Shown: positions 22,001-37,000, counted from the first letter of the stretch. The stretch: DNA of 64,000 nt from Bolinopsis microptera (GCF_026151205.1 NC_087077.1:20481510-20545509), one strand, 5' to 3'. The notes: generated by a model from the letters alone, not told the origin. Numbers and translations: made by a program.

Positions 22001-25000
22001 AGCAGAACAACTATTGAACACAGTATATTGTAATGATTTAGCAGAACAACTATTGAACACAGCATATTGTAATGATTTAGCAGAACAACTATTGAACACA
22101 GTATACTTAAAATAACATGCTTGTGTTGGCTGGTTGCAGTACATATTAGTGAGTATGTAGATAGTGAGTATGTGGGTTGATGGCAGCTCGTTCTTTCGAC
22201 TATCTTGATTAATGAACAATAGTGACAAGGATTAGAGAAATATTTTCAAATTTGATTATAATATTTTAATAGTTTATGATAAAATATAATGGAACAAGGA
22301 ATGCTGGGCTGAATCAAACAAAGATTTTGAGCTTTGCAACTTTTCAATACGTCTTAAAGTGACCATTGCACCATTTCGTACATCTTTGTCTTGAAAGTCA
22401 TGTTCAGGACAGCCGCATTTGCTGCATTTGTAAATAGAAATAACTAATATGGAAAATTCGGTTATTACAATTTGCTTTTCACAAATTGTTACTACTACCC
22501 TGCCACTGTAATCTGTTTAGGTGTTTTAATTTTAAGTGTTTTAATTTTAAATTTACTTGTCACTCTACTATGATTAATAACGTTTTACTTTATCATTGTA
22601 TAATTTGGATAATAAAAACTAAGAGGGTAATAAGCTACCAGCTGTGCGTGATGTAGTAATTCTATCATTAACAATAGCAGGTGGTTTCAAGACACTGCCC
22701 AGTAACCATAATCATTCATGTGGACAGTAAACACACGTGCTACTCATCCATGTGGGCAGTAAACACACGTGCTACGCCCAGATAGGGGGTGCTACGTTAT
22801 TAGTACACACACGTGCTAATGATACGGTCACGTGCAAGTAATTAGGAGCGTAGTTTATTGTAATATGACTGTAGTCATGGTAATTTAATCAGTAATTATC
22901 TCCTCAACTCCTTCCAGACCATTCTTCCACTTTACTGTTATGATCACGTAATAACAACAAAACGGCTGCGTTGGTTTGGACATGTCAGTAGAATGCCTGA
23001 AGATCGGTTACCCGACTATCTACTTGAATCTTTGAATGGAAACCCAAGCATGGAAAGAGATCAAGAGGCAGGCCTAGGAGGAGCTTGAATGATGTATTTA
23101 TTGAGGATGCTGAGCAGAGATTGGATCGGAATGGACTCACGATTGATTGTATGAAAAGATTAGCTGCAGACCGAAAGGGATGGAGAAATGTTACCCGCCG
23201 AAGTTGTATAATACAAAGTAATGACGCAGTCGACGCAGACTAATCCTTTGGACGGAGGTCTCGCCATGTAACATGTATGTAATGTACATGTAACATATTA
23301 ACGGCCAGGCTCACCATATGAGCACCATAATATCTTCTTATATTCTGGGATAAACACAGTGTAGTAGCAATTCCCAGTACAACTGTAAAGTCACTGCAAT
23401 TACTGTAAAGTCACTGCAATAACTGTAAAGTCACTGTAATTACTGTAAAGTCACTGCAATTACTGTAAAGTCACTGCAATAACTGTAAAGTCACGCTTTG
23501 CTATCATGACATAACTTGGATGTTCTAGAATTGATAGCTATGTCTTAGAGTTTGAGAAATTAGCTTGGAACAATAATATTAAATAACTGATTGTTCTTAG
23601 TACTACCACTATGTTTAATAAAGAATGCAACAAAAGGAAGGAATAAGAAATATTATAATTATAATAAATGGTCAGCTAACCTTTTGTTAAACAGTCAATT
23701 AGTTAACCGACGACCAATAATTATTGTAACACATAACACAAAGTAGTTACCATAGTTACACTACTAGTTACCATAGTAACACATAACACAAAGTAGCCTC
23801 TAATTATTGTTACACATAACACAAAGTAGCCTCTCAAAGATTCACGAATCTTACTTACTTTACACTGTAAAATATCTAACTCTCTTGATGAAAAGTTATG
23901 TACACCTTCGTATACAACTGGCCCAATTTGCATCCGCATTTAAATATTTATTTGTGCAGGTTAAACAATGCTCTTATTGCGTGATCAGCGCCCCAATTTT
24001 ATAGTAAATGGAGATCGGAGAGATTTATTGAACATTAATAAACTAGTAAACTCAGTCTACTAAGTTAACCTCCCCTCGTAGAGCACAACATGTGCTCCTA
24101 GTGAAATTTGTTGATCAGTTTAAAGAAACTGTGCATGACCAGGCTAGTGAAATTTGTTGGCAGTTCAAAGAATCTGTGTGTGACCAGGCTTATCTTTTCG
24201 ACTTTTCAATAATTTAATTTGTGTTTCGTCATGAAATTCAGAAAATTTGGGTTGTTCGTGCGAAAGATAAGTGCGGCTGATAGGAGTAGTATCACGTGAT
24301 AATACTACTTCAATAGCACTAGTTGGCCCCTTGCCAAACCTGTGCCATCGTGATAATTCATTATCGTGTCTTAGTCTTGTAAATTTAACATTCTTTGGGT
24401 AAAGTTTTTTATTCGTGGCCCCCTCTTTCCAGCCTTGCGTTACCAGCCAGTTTTAGTCCCTTTAATCTAGAATGTGAGTACAAGGTTTTCAGTAGGAGTA
24501 TGACCCTAAGTCGTGTGTAGGTCTCGTTTTAAGCCACTATTCCTTTAGTTGTAGTCTGCTTGAAGAAGCACGAGTCTCGTTTTAAGCCACTATTCCTTTA
24601 GTTGTAGCCTGCTTGAAGAAGCACGTGTCTCGTTTTAAGCCACTATTCCTTTAGTTGTAGCCTGCTTGAAGAAGCACGTGTCTCGTTTTAGGCCACTATT
24701 CCTTTAGTTGTAGTCTGCTTGAAGAAGCACGTGTCTCGTTTTAGGCCACTATTCCTTTAGTTGTAGTCTGCTTGAAGAAGCACGTGTCTCGTTTTAAGCC
24801 ACTATTCCTTTAGTTGTAGCCTGCTTGAAGAAGCACGTGTCTCGTTTTAAGCCACTATTCCTTTAGTTGTAGCCTGCTTGAAGAATGAAGAAGCACGTGT
24901 CACTTTTTAAGCCACTATTCCTTTAGTTGTAGTCTGCTTGAAGAAGCACGTGTCTCGTTTTAAGCCACTATTCCTTTAGTTGTAGCCTGCTTGAAGAAGC

Positions 25001-28000
25001 AAGTGTCTCGTTTTAAGCCACTATTCCTTTAGTTGTAGTCTGCTTGAAGAAGCACGTGTCTCGTTTTAAGCCACTATTCCTTTAGTTGTAGCCTGCTTGA
25101 AGAAGCAAGTGTCTCGTTTTAAGCCACTATTCCTTTAGTTGTAGTCTGTTTGAAGAAGCACGTGTCTCGTTTTAAGCCACTATTCCTTTAGTTGTAGTCT
25201 GCTTGAAGAAGCACGTGTCTCGTTTTAAGCCACTATTCCTTTAGTTGTAGCCTGCTTGAAGAAGCAAGTGTCTCGTTTTAAGCCACTATTCCTTTAGTTG
25301 TAGTCTGCTTGAAGAAGCACGTGTCTCGTTTTAAGCCACTATTCCTTTAGTTGTAGCCTGCTTGAAGAAGCACGTGTCACTTTTTAAGCCACTATTCCTT
25401 TAGTTGTAGTCTGCTTGAAGAAGCACGTGTCTCGTTTTAAGCCACTATTCCTTTAGTTGTAGCCTGCTTGAAGAAGCAAGTGTCTCGTTTTAAGCCACTA
25501 TTCCTTTAGTTGTAGTCTGCTTGAAGAAGCACGTGTCTCGTTTTAAGCCACTATTCCGTTATTTGTACTTTGTATTCTGCTTGAAGAAGCACGAGTCTCC
25601 CTGCTCCTCCGACTGATGACTGTTTAGTTCTTGTACTAGTTAATTTGTCTGCCAAAAGCTCCTAAAGTCAGGTTAGAAATAGGTTGTCCCCTTCTAAAGG
25701 TGGTATTTCTACAGGGAAGAGTTTGAACACATTGTCCAAGTTCCTAAAAGAGTACAACACAACTAATCAGTACGTTGTGACAGTCCTCCCCGACGAAATG
25801 AGACACGAGGTACACATGCCTCCTTTCTTACAGTGCGGCACTTACAGTCACAACTTACTGGTAATTACTTTATATCTCGGAGCTCAATATAACAGATATA
25901 TCGTATCCAGATTTTTATGCTAAAATTTATTAACTCTGTTAAACATTTCCCCTCCACACTTAAATTTAAGCCTCTGTAATCTATCCAGGAGTTGAACCTG
26001 TGGATGGGATCAGGTGACACAGCTTCACAAGTACACTACGATGCTGACCACAATATACACTGTCTGCTTGCAGGTAATGTGTTCACGCACTGTAGTTATA
26101 TATGACAATACTCACTTTCCAATCATTCCTCTTAACATAAAACAACTTTGTTTTATGACAATACTTACACGATTACACGATTTTTACACGATTAGAAAAT
26201 TTATTAGTTATACTGGAATAATAACAATTTTAAAATTAAAAAAATACTCACTTTCCAATCATCCCTCTTAACATTTCCTCAATGTTTACCTTTTCAGGGA
26301 AGAAATCCTTCTTTATGATCCATCCTGACCAGTATCATAAGATGTATATGGAGCGATTAGAACACACTGGCTCTAATTACTGCCCCAATATAAACCAGGT
26401 GGGAATTATACCAGATATTTTGCATCTTTCTGTGCAAGCAGTGTATATTAGGCTATGTATTCTTAATATTCGTGGCACGCCCCCATTTCTTGCCCCCATA
26501 GAAACAAATAATGTTAGATTGTAAAATAAACCATCCTAAGGGTTTTTACTAAAATTGTGGCACAACTTGCCTCTATCAATAAAGCGTCTTATTACTTGCT
26601 CAATTATTGGTAAGTGATTTCCATCATAGTTGTTAATAGCTTAAGCAGACTAAGCTAGAGTAGGGTAGAAAATACTAGTAATAGCTCGATAATTAGCAAA
26701 TGACGAGATGAGGGCCGTGTCACAAAAATCTTGAATACACCCCCTATTATATAATATCCATCCTCTCTGTGATTATTTGAAGACTCATATAACTAACTGC
26801 ATGTGCGCGCAAACTCCAAATGACAATTTTGTTTACATCATTGCGCAACAAATACGCGCGGTTGCGCGCGCACATATTCATTATTCGAGTATATTATTGT
26901 GGCTCTTAAATTGTTTGGCTGGCATTATCAATTGAATACTAATATTCTCAAGATGTGTGTGTTCGTTCGCGTGTAATTTCCGAGCGGCTTAATCAAGAAA
27001 CCGGTAAAAGGTTCCTGTAAGTGCTCGGCCATGGTTGTCCGAAGTAAAAGAAAAAGGGTGGTTTTCATAGATGACCCTGCTGCCTTGCAGCTAAACAACG
27101 TAAAGTAAGTATTAGATATGTGGGAGGCACCCAGAATAAAATTGTGGTCTGTTTGGAATGAGCCAGTTCAATAAAAAAAAAGTGATTTTGCATGACTTAT
27201 TGTATATTCTGAACAACTCCAAAACAGAGGTACTGTTTCAGAACAGAGTGGATATGTTAGAACAAAGTAGCATTGCAGATGTAGATTACCAGTGGGACAT
27301 GCTCTACCCAGGCGACTGTATCTTTATCCCCGCCCAATACACTCATCAGGTAAATTTCATTCTTTCTTCTTTGTGTCTGTAATTTTAACATGTAAGATCA
27401 TGTCTCGCAAAAAACCGGAGAAAGGTTTGTTCAAAGTGACAATGTAGTATCTACCCAGGTCCGCTCTTACGGAAGAAGTTTATCAGTAACAATACTCTGG
27501 GTTACACTACTAGTTATCATAGTTACACTACTAGTTACCATAGTTACACTACTAATTACCCAGGTCCGCTCCTACGGAAGAAGTATATCAGTAACAATAC
27601 TCTGGGACCCAACTGTGCAGTTTGACATCAGCAGTCTGGTTAACTGCCTCCCCAATAACCTGTCCTCTATTGCTGACAACCATGTGGTACGTTTATAGTT
27701 TCTAATTACAAAGGTTGATAGGGCTCATTCATTAAAGTTATTAAAGTTAGTTACTGTAACACCACATATTTTCGCGGGCACTTATTTTCGCGGGAACTTA
27801 TTTTCGCGAATTTAAATGATTTAATGAAGAAATAAGCTGAAGGGGCTATATTATATTATTAAAAGAGCTCGTTAATACAATTAATAAATCTTGAAAAATG
27901 GAAATATTTGTTAATTTGGACTGTACCGAACTGATAATATGATAAACCAGTAATATGCTTAATGAAGCTATGAAGTAATGTTGACATCATTGTTAATGTT

Positions 28001-31000
28001 AGATCTTCTGATGATACTTGACGTTCTTTTAGGTACATGATGCATTCATTTTGATAAGTTTATAGCATGTTGAACTAAGACTAAGCGTTGTTGATGAGTT
28101 TACACATCAGTGACTGACAATGTACCTGAATGCTTTTTTCACTAATTCACTTTGTATGTCGTCATGGAATTTAGAAAATCCGGGTCGGTCGAAAGATAAG
28201 AAGGATAAAGTTAAAGTGTGGCCTGGTCAACTGTCACCCCCCCCCCCCCCCCCCCCTGTGGCCTTAATATCATTACTAGGTACATTTTACAACGAATAAG
28301 CAATATCTATGTTTTTAAAATGCAGGTTACAAATCTTTTAAAATCATGCAATAAAAATTATAGATATACAGTTTACAGTATAAAAATCAAAGCGAAAATC
28401 ATAGCGGTATGATGAAAAACATTGTCATAAACAATATAAATAATTCACCCGTGCAAATGTGTGTACAATAGGTATAACTAGCAAAAGATTATATTCATCT
28501 TAAGTAACAGTCTTTTTTTGGTTCAGTACCCCGGCTGTGCTGATTCTGTCCTAGCGTGTTCTGTCTTACTGTTTAGTAGTAGAAGAGTTCAATAGCACCA
28601 AGGTAGTCCTTGATCCATTCTCCGAAGATGGTGTATTTTTGTCCAGCGTCGGTCAGTTTACCGCTCACACTTCGGCTGATATCAGCATCGAATCTGAAAG
28701 GAAATGACGTAAGAAGTCAATAAAATTTACCTTACTATGTAGTATGACAGTAAGATTTGCAGAGTAAGAAATCAATAAGGAATAAAAAGCAGAGAATCTT
28801 ATATAAAGTTTAAACTCACTGGGGTCCCAGGAAGTAGGTGATAGAGTATCTATCAAAGTCAACTTCAGCAACTCTGTGTCTGACTGAGGGCACCTTGTTG
28901 TCGATAAGGTCATCTACCAGCTTTCCGATGTTGACGATGAAGGAGTTTTCTCCGGTCACAGGAACGGCTCGGTACTGGTTCTTGTAGAGCACCTAAAAGA
29001 TTTCATCGTTTAAAAATTGAAAGAATTCTCGTTTAGTGGCTGAGAGTTATGAAAATATTAATTGACCTTTCATCTGGATCAAATTTTAAGGGGAGCACAT
29101 TTCAAATTTTGCATTAGGATTTAAATTGTTACCTCAAGACCATCGTTGTTGAAGGTGGAGAGGACGGTGACGGTAGAGTCAATGTGTTCCAGTTCTCTCA
29201 GGAGAGTTCCGTCAAAGTCAGAGTACATGTTGCTGTTGATCCTTTGAGAAATGTATTGTCAGAAAGGATTGGTAAACAAGAGGTTATTTAAATTAAGGAA
29301 ATAAAGGTAATTCTAAGGTTATTTAGGATTCAGAACGTGAGCGAATATACGTGACTCTAAAGTCTGACAATTCGGCTGATAGTACTGGACGAAGAAGAAT
29401 GTGTCTTACTTTCTTCGGATGGGGTATTTCCTGAGTCCCATAGCAGAGAACTCGTCCTCAGAAAAGAGAGCGGGCAGGTTGGGGTACTCCATGGCTCGGG
29501 CAATGCTCCTGATGAAAGCTCTTCCGACGTTCCTCCTGATTTCGAATCCAGCCTGGAAGGTCTCCTTGAATACTTTGTCGAAGGTGCAGTTACCGGTCTC
29601 GGGCCATACGTTGGGTTCCTGGCAGTCGTATCTGAGTTTCTCGAGGATGTCGTCACTCTCGAAGCTTGCAGCTCGGGTCTCGTGGGGTCCAATGTTGTAG
29701 AGGTTCTTGTATTGGAGGGTGTTCTCAACATCGTCAAGTCCGGGGCAGTATCCTGGATATTGGTTATTTTAGCGCCATATTCAAGAATTGCATCACCTGT
29801 ATTAGCAAAATTATAAATCTTAGATAATTTGTATGATAAATGAAAATTAATTAAATGATCACCTCGATAAGCATTCTTGTTGGCGGGGTTGTGTCTCCTG
29901 ATAGCAATCTCGTCCTTGACATCCTCATCCAGATCGTAGAACTGCTTCATGATGTCCTGCTCAAGAGAAGCGCTGTACTCAGGGACATCCACAACGTAGA
30001 AGTATCCGTATTTCTTCATGGACTGGAGGAGGAAGGGGTCGATGTAGGAGTTGTCGTTGAGGAGGTCCAAGTATGGGATTCTGGCTACCCCATCGAACAC
30101 ACCCTCATTTTGTTCCGGTCACAGTCTGCAGGATTAATGATTGGTTATGATTGGTTCAAAACTGTTTGGAAAAAGTTAATCCTTGCAATTATAGGTTGCT
30201 GCTTAATGATTAATAATTAAGTATGTTTATCTTCGAAGTTATGTACTTACTTTTCCAAAAGGTCGGGAAGTAAAGCTGTTGCAGGAGCAACCAAAAGTAA
30301 AACCAGTGCGAACAGTTTCATAGCTATAATAAGATTTAGTAGGATTAAAGTCACTGCAAATTAGGAATTTAAGTACTTTAAATTAATTAATCAGCGAATA
30401 TAATTGGGAGTTTTCCGGACTTAATTGGGAGCAACATTTCTAATAAATAATTTAAATGAACAATAAAACAGAAATATCAGCGTTTTATAATGCATTTCAA
30501 TTGTATGGAAATAGTAGATAATCCTTAAATATAAAATGTATATGTGTACAAAGTTTTAGTTTAAAATAATCCTAGTCTTTACGGCAAAGAAAAAGTTTAG
30601 AAAATTTAAATTTCTCAATTTCTAAACAAAAATTCAGTCAAACATTTAGGTCCACTTATTTTAGAAGATGTCGTCATTTCATTCAAAAACCTTCGTTATG
30701 CCGAAGGTAATTGAATTCCTCATACCGTTTCAATCTAACCACGCTGAGAGTTCATCATCTCCTAAGGATTAAAGGCTGTCATAAAAAGTAATAAGGTTTT
30801 AATAACAGGACATTTGTAAACCTAAATAATAAATAATTCAAAGATTCTTAGCAAAACTTCGATGGGTCTTTACAGGATTTGAGGAGTTAGCAGTAAATGT
30901 ATAGTTTTTGAGGATCTTACTGTTTAGTAGTAGAATAGTTCAATAGCACCAAGGTAGTCCTTGATCCATTCTCCGAAGATGGTGTATTTTTGTCCAGCGT

Positions 31001-34000
31001 CGGTCAGTTTACCGCTCACACTTCGGCTGATATCAGCATCGAATCTGAAAGGAAATGACGTAAGAAGTCAATGAAATTTACCTTACTATGTAGTATGACA
31101 GTAAGATTTGCAGAGTAAGAAATAAATAAGGAATAAAAAGCAGAGAATCTTAAAAACAAAGTTTAAACTCACTGGGGTCCCAGGAAGTAGGTGATAGAGT
31201 ATCTATCAAAGTCAACTTCAGCAACTCTGTGTCTGACTGAGGGCACCTTGTTGTCGATCAGGTCATCTACCAGCTTTCCGATGTTGACGATGAAGGAGTT
31301 TTCTCCGGTCACGGGAACGGCTCGGTACTGGTTCTTGTAGAGCACCTAAAAGATTTCATCGTTTAAAAATTGAATGAATTTTCGTTTAGTGGCTGAGAGT
31401 TATGAAAATATTAATCGACCTTTCATCAATATCAAATTTTATAGAGCACATTTCAAATTTTGCATTAGGATTTAAATTGTTACCTCAAGACCATCGTTGT
31501 TGAAGGTGGAGAGGACGGTGACGGTAGAGTCAATGTGTTCCAGTTCTCTCAGGAGAGTTCCGTCAAAGTCAGAGTACATGTTGCTGTTGATCCTTTGAGA
31601 AATGTATTGTCAGAAAGGATTGGTAAACAAGAGGTTATTTAAATTAAGAAAATAAAGGTAATTCAAAGGTTATTTAAGGATTCATAACGTGAGCGAATAT
31701 ACTTGACTCTAAAGTCTGACAATTGGGCTGATAGTACTGGACGAAGAAGAATGTTTCTTACTTTCTTCGGATGGGGTATTTCCTGAGTCCCATAGCAGAG
31801 AACTCGTCCTCAGAAAAGAGAGCGGGCAGGTTGGGGTACTCCATGGCTCGGGCAATGCTCCTGATGAAAGCTCTTCCGACGTTCCTCCTGATTTCGAATC
31901 CAGCCTGGAAGGTCTCCTTGAATACTTTGTCGAAGGTGCAGTTACCGGTCTCGGGCCATACGTTGGGTTCCTGGCAGTCGTATCTGAGTTTCTCGAGGAT
32001 GTCGTCACTCTCGAAGCTTGCAGCTCGGGTCTCGTGGGGTCCAATGTTGTAGAGGTTCTTGTATTGGAGGGTGTTCTCAACATCGTCAAGTCCGGGGCAG
32101 TATCCTGGATATTGGTTATTTTAGCGCCATATTCAAGAATTGCATCACCTATATTAGCAAAATTATAAATCTTAGATAATTTGTATGATAAATGAAAATT
32201 AATTAAATGATCACCTCGATAAGCGTTCTTGTTGGCGGGGTTGTGTCTCCTGATAGCAATCTCGTCCTTGACATCCTCATCCAGATCGTAGAACTGCTTC
32301 ATGATGTCCTGCTCAAGAGAAGCGCTGTACTCAGGGACATCCACAACGTAGAAGTATCCGTATTTCTTCATGGACTGGAGGAGGAAGGGGTCGATGTAGG
32401 AGTTGTCGTTGAGGAGGTCCAAGTATGGGATTCTGGCTACCCCATCGAACACACCCTCATTTTGTTCCGGCCACAGTCTGCAGGAGTGATGATTGGTAAT
32501 GATTCGTTAACTGTTTGGAAAAGGTTAATCCTTGCAATTATAGGTTGCTGCTTAATGATTAATAATTAAGTATGTTTATCTTCGAAGTTATGTACTTACT
32601 TTTCCAAAAGGTCGGGAAGTAAAGCCGTTGCAGGAGCAACCAAAAGTAAAACCAGTGCGAACAGTTTCATAGCTATAATAAGATTTAGTAGGATTAAAGT
32701 CACTGCAAATTAGGAATTTAAGTACTTTAAATTAATTAATCAGCGAATATAATTGGGAGTTTTCCGGACTAAATTGGGAGCAACATTTCTAATAAATAAT
32801 TTAAATGAACAATAAAACAGAAATATCAGCGTTTTATAATGCATTTCAATTGTATGGAAATAGTAGATAATCCTTAAATATAAAATTTATATGTGTACAA
32901 AGTTTTAGTTTAAAATAATCCTAGTCTTTACGGCAAAGAAAAAGTTTAGAAAATTTAAATTTCTCAATTTCTAAACAAAAATTCAGTCAAACATTTAGGT
33001 CCACTTATTTTAGAAGATGTCGTCATTTCATTCAAAAACCTTCGTTATGCCGAAGGTAATTGAATTCCTCATACCGTTTCAATCTAACCACGCTGAGAGT
33101 TCATCATCTCCTAAGGATTAAAGGCTGTCATAAAAAGTAATAAGGTTTTAATAACAGGACATTTGTAAACCTAAAATAATAAAATAATTCAGAGATTCTT
33201 AGCAAAATTTCGATGGGTCTTTACAGGATTTGAGGAGTTAGCAGTAAATGTATAGTTTTTGAGGATCTTACTGTTTAGTAGTAGAAGAGTTCAATAGCAC
33301 CAAGGTAGTCCTTGATCCATTCTCCGAAGATGGTGTATTTTTGTCCAGCGTCAGTCAGTTTACCGCTCACACTTCGGCTGATATCAGCATCGAATCTGAA
33401 AGGAAATGACGTAAGAAGTCAATGAAATTTACCTTACTATGTAGTATGACAGTAAGATTTGCAGAATAAGAAATCAATAAGGAATAAAAAGCAGAGAATC
33501 TTAAAAACAAAGTTTAAACTCACTGGGGTCCCAGGAAGTAGGTGATAGAGTATCTATCAAAGTCAACTTCAGCAACTCTGTGTCTGACTGAGGGCACCTT
33601 GTTGTCGATCAGGTCATCTACCAGCTTTCCGATGTTGACGATGAAGGAGTTTTCTCCGGTCACGGGAACGGCTCGGTACTGGTTCTTGTAGAGCACCTAA
33701 AAGATTTCATCGTTTAAAAATTGAAAGAATTTTCGTTTAGTGGCTGAGAGTTATGAAAATATTAATCGACCTTTCATCAAGATCAAATTTTATAGAGCAC
33801 ATTTCAAATTTTGCATTAGGATTTAAATTGTTACCTCAAGACCATCGTTGTTGAAGGTGGAGAGGACGGTGACGGTAGAGTCAATGTGTTCCAGTTCTCT
33901 CAGGAGAGTTCCGTCAAAGTCAGAGTACATGTTGCTGTTGATCCTTTGAGAAATGTATTGTCAGAAAGGATTGGTAAACAAGAGGTTATTTAAGTTAAGG

Positions 34001-37000
34001 AAATAAAGGTAATTCTAAGGTTATTTAAGGATTCATAACGTGAGCGAATATACTTAACTCTAAAGTCTGGCATTTCGGCTGATAATACTGGACGAAGAAG
34101 AATGTTTCTTACTTTCTTCGGATGGGGTATTTCCTGAGTCCCATAGCAGAAAACTCGTCCTCAGAAAAGAGAGCGGGCAGGTTTGGGTACTCCATGGCTC
34201 GGGCAATGCTCCTGATGAAAGCTCTTCCGACGTTCCTCCTGATTTCGAATCCAGCCTGGAAGGTCTCCTTGAATACTTTGTCGAAGGTGCAGTTACCGGT
34301 CTCGGGCCATACGTTGGGTTCCTGGCAGTCGTATCTGAGTTTCTCGAGGATGTCATCACTCTCGAAGCTTGCAGCTCGGGTCTCGTGGGGTCCAATGTTG
34401 TAGAGGTTCTTGTATTGGAGGGTGTTCTCAACATCGTCAAGTCCGGGGCAGTATCCTGGATATTGGTTATTTTAGCGTCATATTCAAGAATTGCATCATC
34501 GATAGTAGTAAAATTATAAATCTTAGATAATTTTTATGATAAATGAAAATTAATTAAATGATCACCTCGATAAGCATTCTTGTTGGCGGGGTTGTGTCTC
34601 CTGATAGCAATCTCGTCCTTGACATCCTCATCCAGATCGTAGAACTGCTTCATGATGTCCTGTTCCAGAGAAGCGCTGTACTCAGGGACATCCACAACGT
34701 AGAAATATCCGTATTTCTTCATGGACTGGAGGAGGAAGGGGTCAATGTAGGAGTTGTCGTTGAGGAGGTCCAAGTATGGGATTCTGGCTACCCCATCGAA
34801 CACACCCTCATTTTGTTCGGGCCACAGTCTGCAGGATTAATGATTGGTTATGATTGGTTCAAAACTGTTTGGAAAAAGTTAATCCTTGCAATTATAGGTT
34901 GCTGCTTAATGATTAATAATTAAGTATGTTTATCTTCGAAGTTATGTACTTACTTTTCCAAAAGGTCGGGAAGTAAAGCTGTTGCAGGAGCAACCAAAAG
35001 TAAAACCAGTGCGAACAGTTTCATAGCTATAATAAGATTTAGTAGGATTAAAGTCACTGCAAATTAGGAATTTAAGTACTTTAAATTAATAAATCAGCGA
35101 ATATAATTGGGAGTTTTCCGGACAAAATTGGGAGCAACATTTCTAATAAATAATTTAAATGAACAATGAAACAGCAATATCAGCGTTTTATAATGCATTT
35201 CAATTGTATGGAAATAGTAAATAATCCTTAAATATCAAATTTATATTATGTGTACAAAGTTTTAGTTTAAAATAATCCTAGTCTTTACGGCAAACAAAAA
35301 GTTTAGAAAAATTTAAATTTCTCAATTTCTAAACAAAAATTCAGTCAAACATTTAGGTCCATTTATTTTAGAAGATGTCGTCATTTGATTCAAAAACCTT
35401 CGTTTTGCCGAAGGTAATTGAATTCCTCATACCGTTTCAATCTAACCACGCTGAGAGTTCATCTCCTAAGGATTAAAGGCTGTCATAAAAAGTAATAAGG
35501 ATTTAATAACAGGACATTTGTAAACCTAAAATTAATTCAAAGATTCTTAGCAAAATTTCGATGGGTCTTTACAGGATTTGATGAGTTAGCAGTGCAGTAA
35601 ATGTATAGTTTTTGAGGATCTTACTGTTTAGTAGTAGAAGAGTTCAATAGCACCAAGGTAGTCCTTGATCCATTCTCCGAAGATGGTGTATTTTTGTCCA
35701 GCGTCAGTCAGTTTACCGCTCACACTTCGGCTGATATCAGCATTGAATCTGAAATGACGTAAGAAGTCAATGAAATTTACGTTACTATGTAGTATGGCAG
35801 TAAGATTTGCAGAGTAAGAAATCAATGAGGAATAAAAAGCAGAGCATCTTAAATAAAGTTTAAACTCACTGGGGTCCCAGGAAGTAGGTGATAGAGTATC
35901 TATCAAAGTCAACTTCAGCAACTCTGTGTCTGACTGAGGGCACCTTGTTGTCGATGAGGTCATCTACCAGCTTTCCGATGTTGACGATGAAGGAGTTTTC
36001 TCCGGTCACGGGAACGGCTCGGTACTGGTTCTTGTAGAGCACCTAAAGATTTCATCGTTTAAAAATTGAAAGAATTCTCGTTTAGTGGCTGAGAGTTATG
36101 AAAAGTTTAATTGACATTTCATCAGGATCAAATTTTATAGAGCACATTTCAAATTTTGCATTAGGATTTAAATTGTTACCTCAAGACCATCGTTGTTGAA
36201 GGTGGAGAGGACGGTGACGGTAGAGTCAATGTGTTCCAGTTCTCTCAGGAGAGTTCCGTCAAAGTCAGAGTACATGTTGCTGTTGATCCTTTGAGAAATG
36301 TATTGTCAGAAAGGATTGGTAAACAAGAGGTTATTTAAATTAAGGAAATAAAGGTAATTCTAAGGTTAATACATGATGAAGAAGAATGTTTCTTACTTTC
36401 TTCGGATGGGGTATTTCCTGAGTCCCATAGCAGAGAACTCGTCTTCAGAAAAGAGAGCGGGCAGGTTGGGGTACTCCATGGCTCGGGCAATGCTCCTGAT
36501 GAAAGCTCTTCCGACGTTCCTCCTGATTTCGAATCCAGCCTGGAAGGTCTCCTTGAATACTTTGTCGAAGGTGCAGTTTCCAGTCTCGGGCCATACGTTG
36601 GGTTCCTGGCAGTCGTATCTGAGTTTCTCGAGGATGTCATCACTCTCGAAGCTTGCAGCTCGGGTCTCGTGGGGTCCAATGTTGTAGAGGTTCTTGTATT
36701 GGAGGGTGTTCTCAACATCGTCAAGTCCGGGGCAGTATCCTGGATATTAGTTATTTTAGCGCCATATTCAAGAATTGCATCACCTATATTAGCAAAATTA
36801 TAAATCTTAGATAATTTTTATGATAAATGAAAATTAATCAAATGATCACCTCGATAAGCATTCTTGTTGGCGGGGTTGTGTCTCCTGATAGCAATCTCGT
36901 CCTTGACATCCTCATCCAGATCGTAGAACTGCTTCATGATGTCCTGTTCCAGAGAAGCGCTGTACTCAGGGACATCCACAACGTAGAAATATCCGTATTT

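Noticed and set aside
20924-22228. Long open frames of about 350-430 codons on both strands through the 39-bp satellite
   Set aside because: The period is a multiple of three and units are nearly identical, so frames stay open by construction. No start context, splice logic or domain supports a gene.
23500-23525. Fragment of the LINE ORF1/ORF2 junction (ctatcatgacataact)
   Set aside because: The match to 7719-7735 is only about 17 bases and may be chance.
24521-25600. Regular repeats resembling a CRISPR array
   Set aside because: Units are directly contiguous with no unique spacers, and the genome is animal; it is a 53-bp satellite.
29357-30100. Single-exon 247-codon reading of FYY exons 2-3 on the minus strand
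   Set aside because: It reads through intron 2 into the wrong frame of exon 3. Splicing at CGAG|GTGATC and CCAG|GATACT restores the oxygenase sequence.
29401-30220. Plus-strand frames of 90-140 codons over each FYY exon 2 and exon 3
   Set aside because: They recur identically opposite the conserved FYY exons and are antisense shadows of them; the minus-strand frames have domains, splice sites and silent-site conservation.
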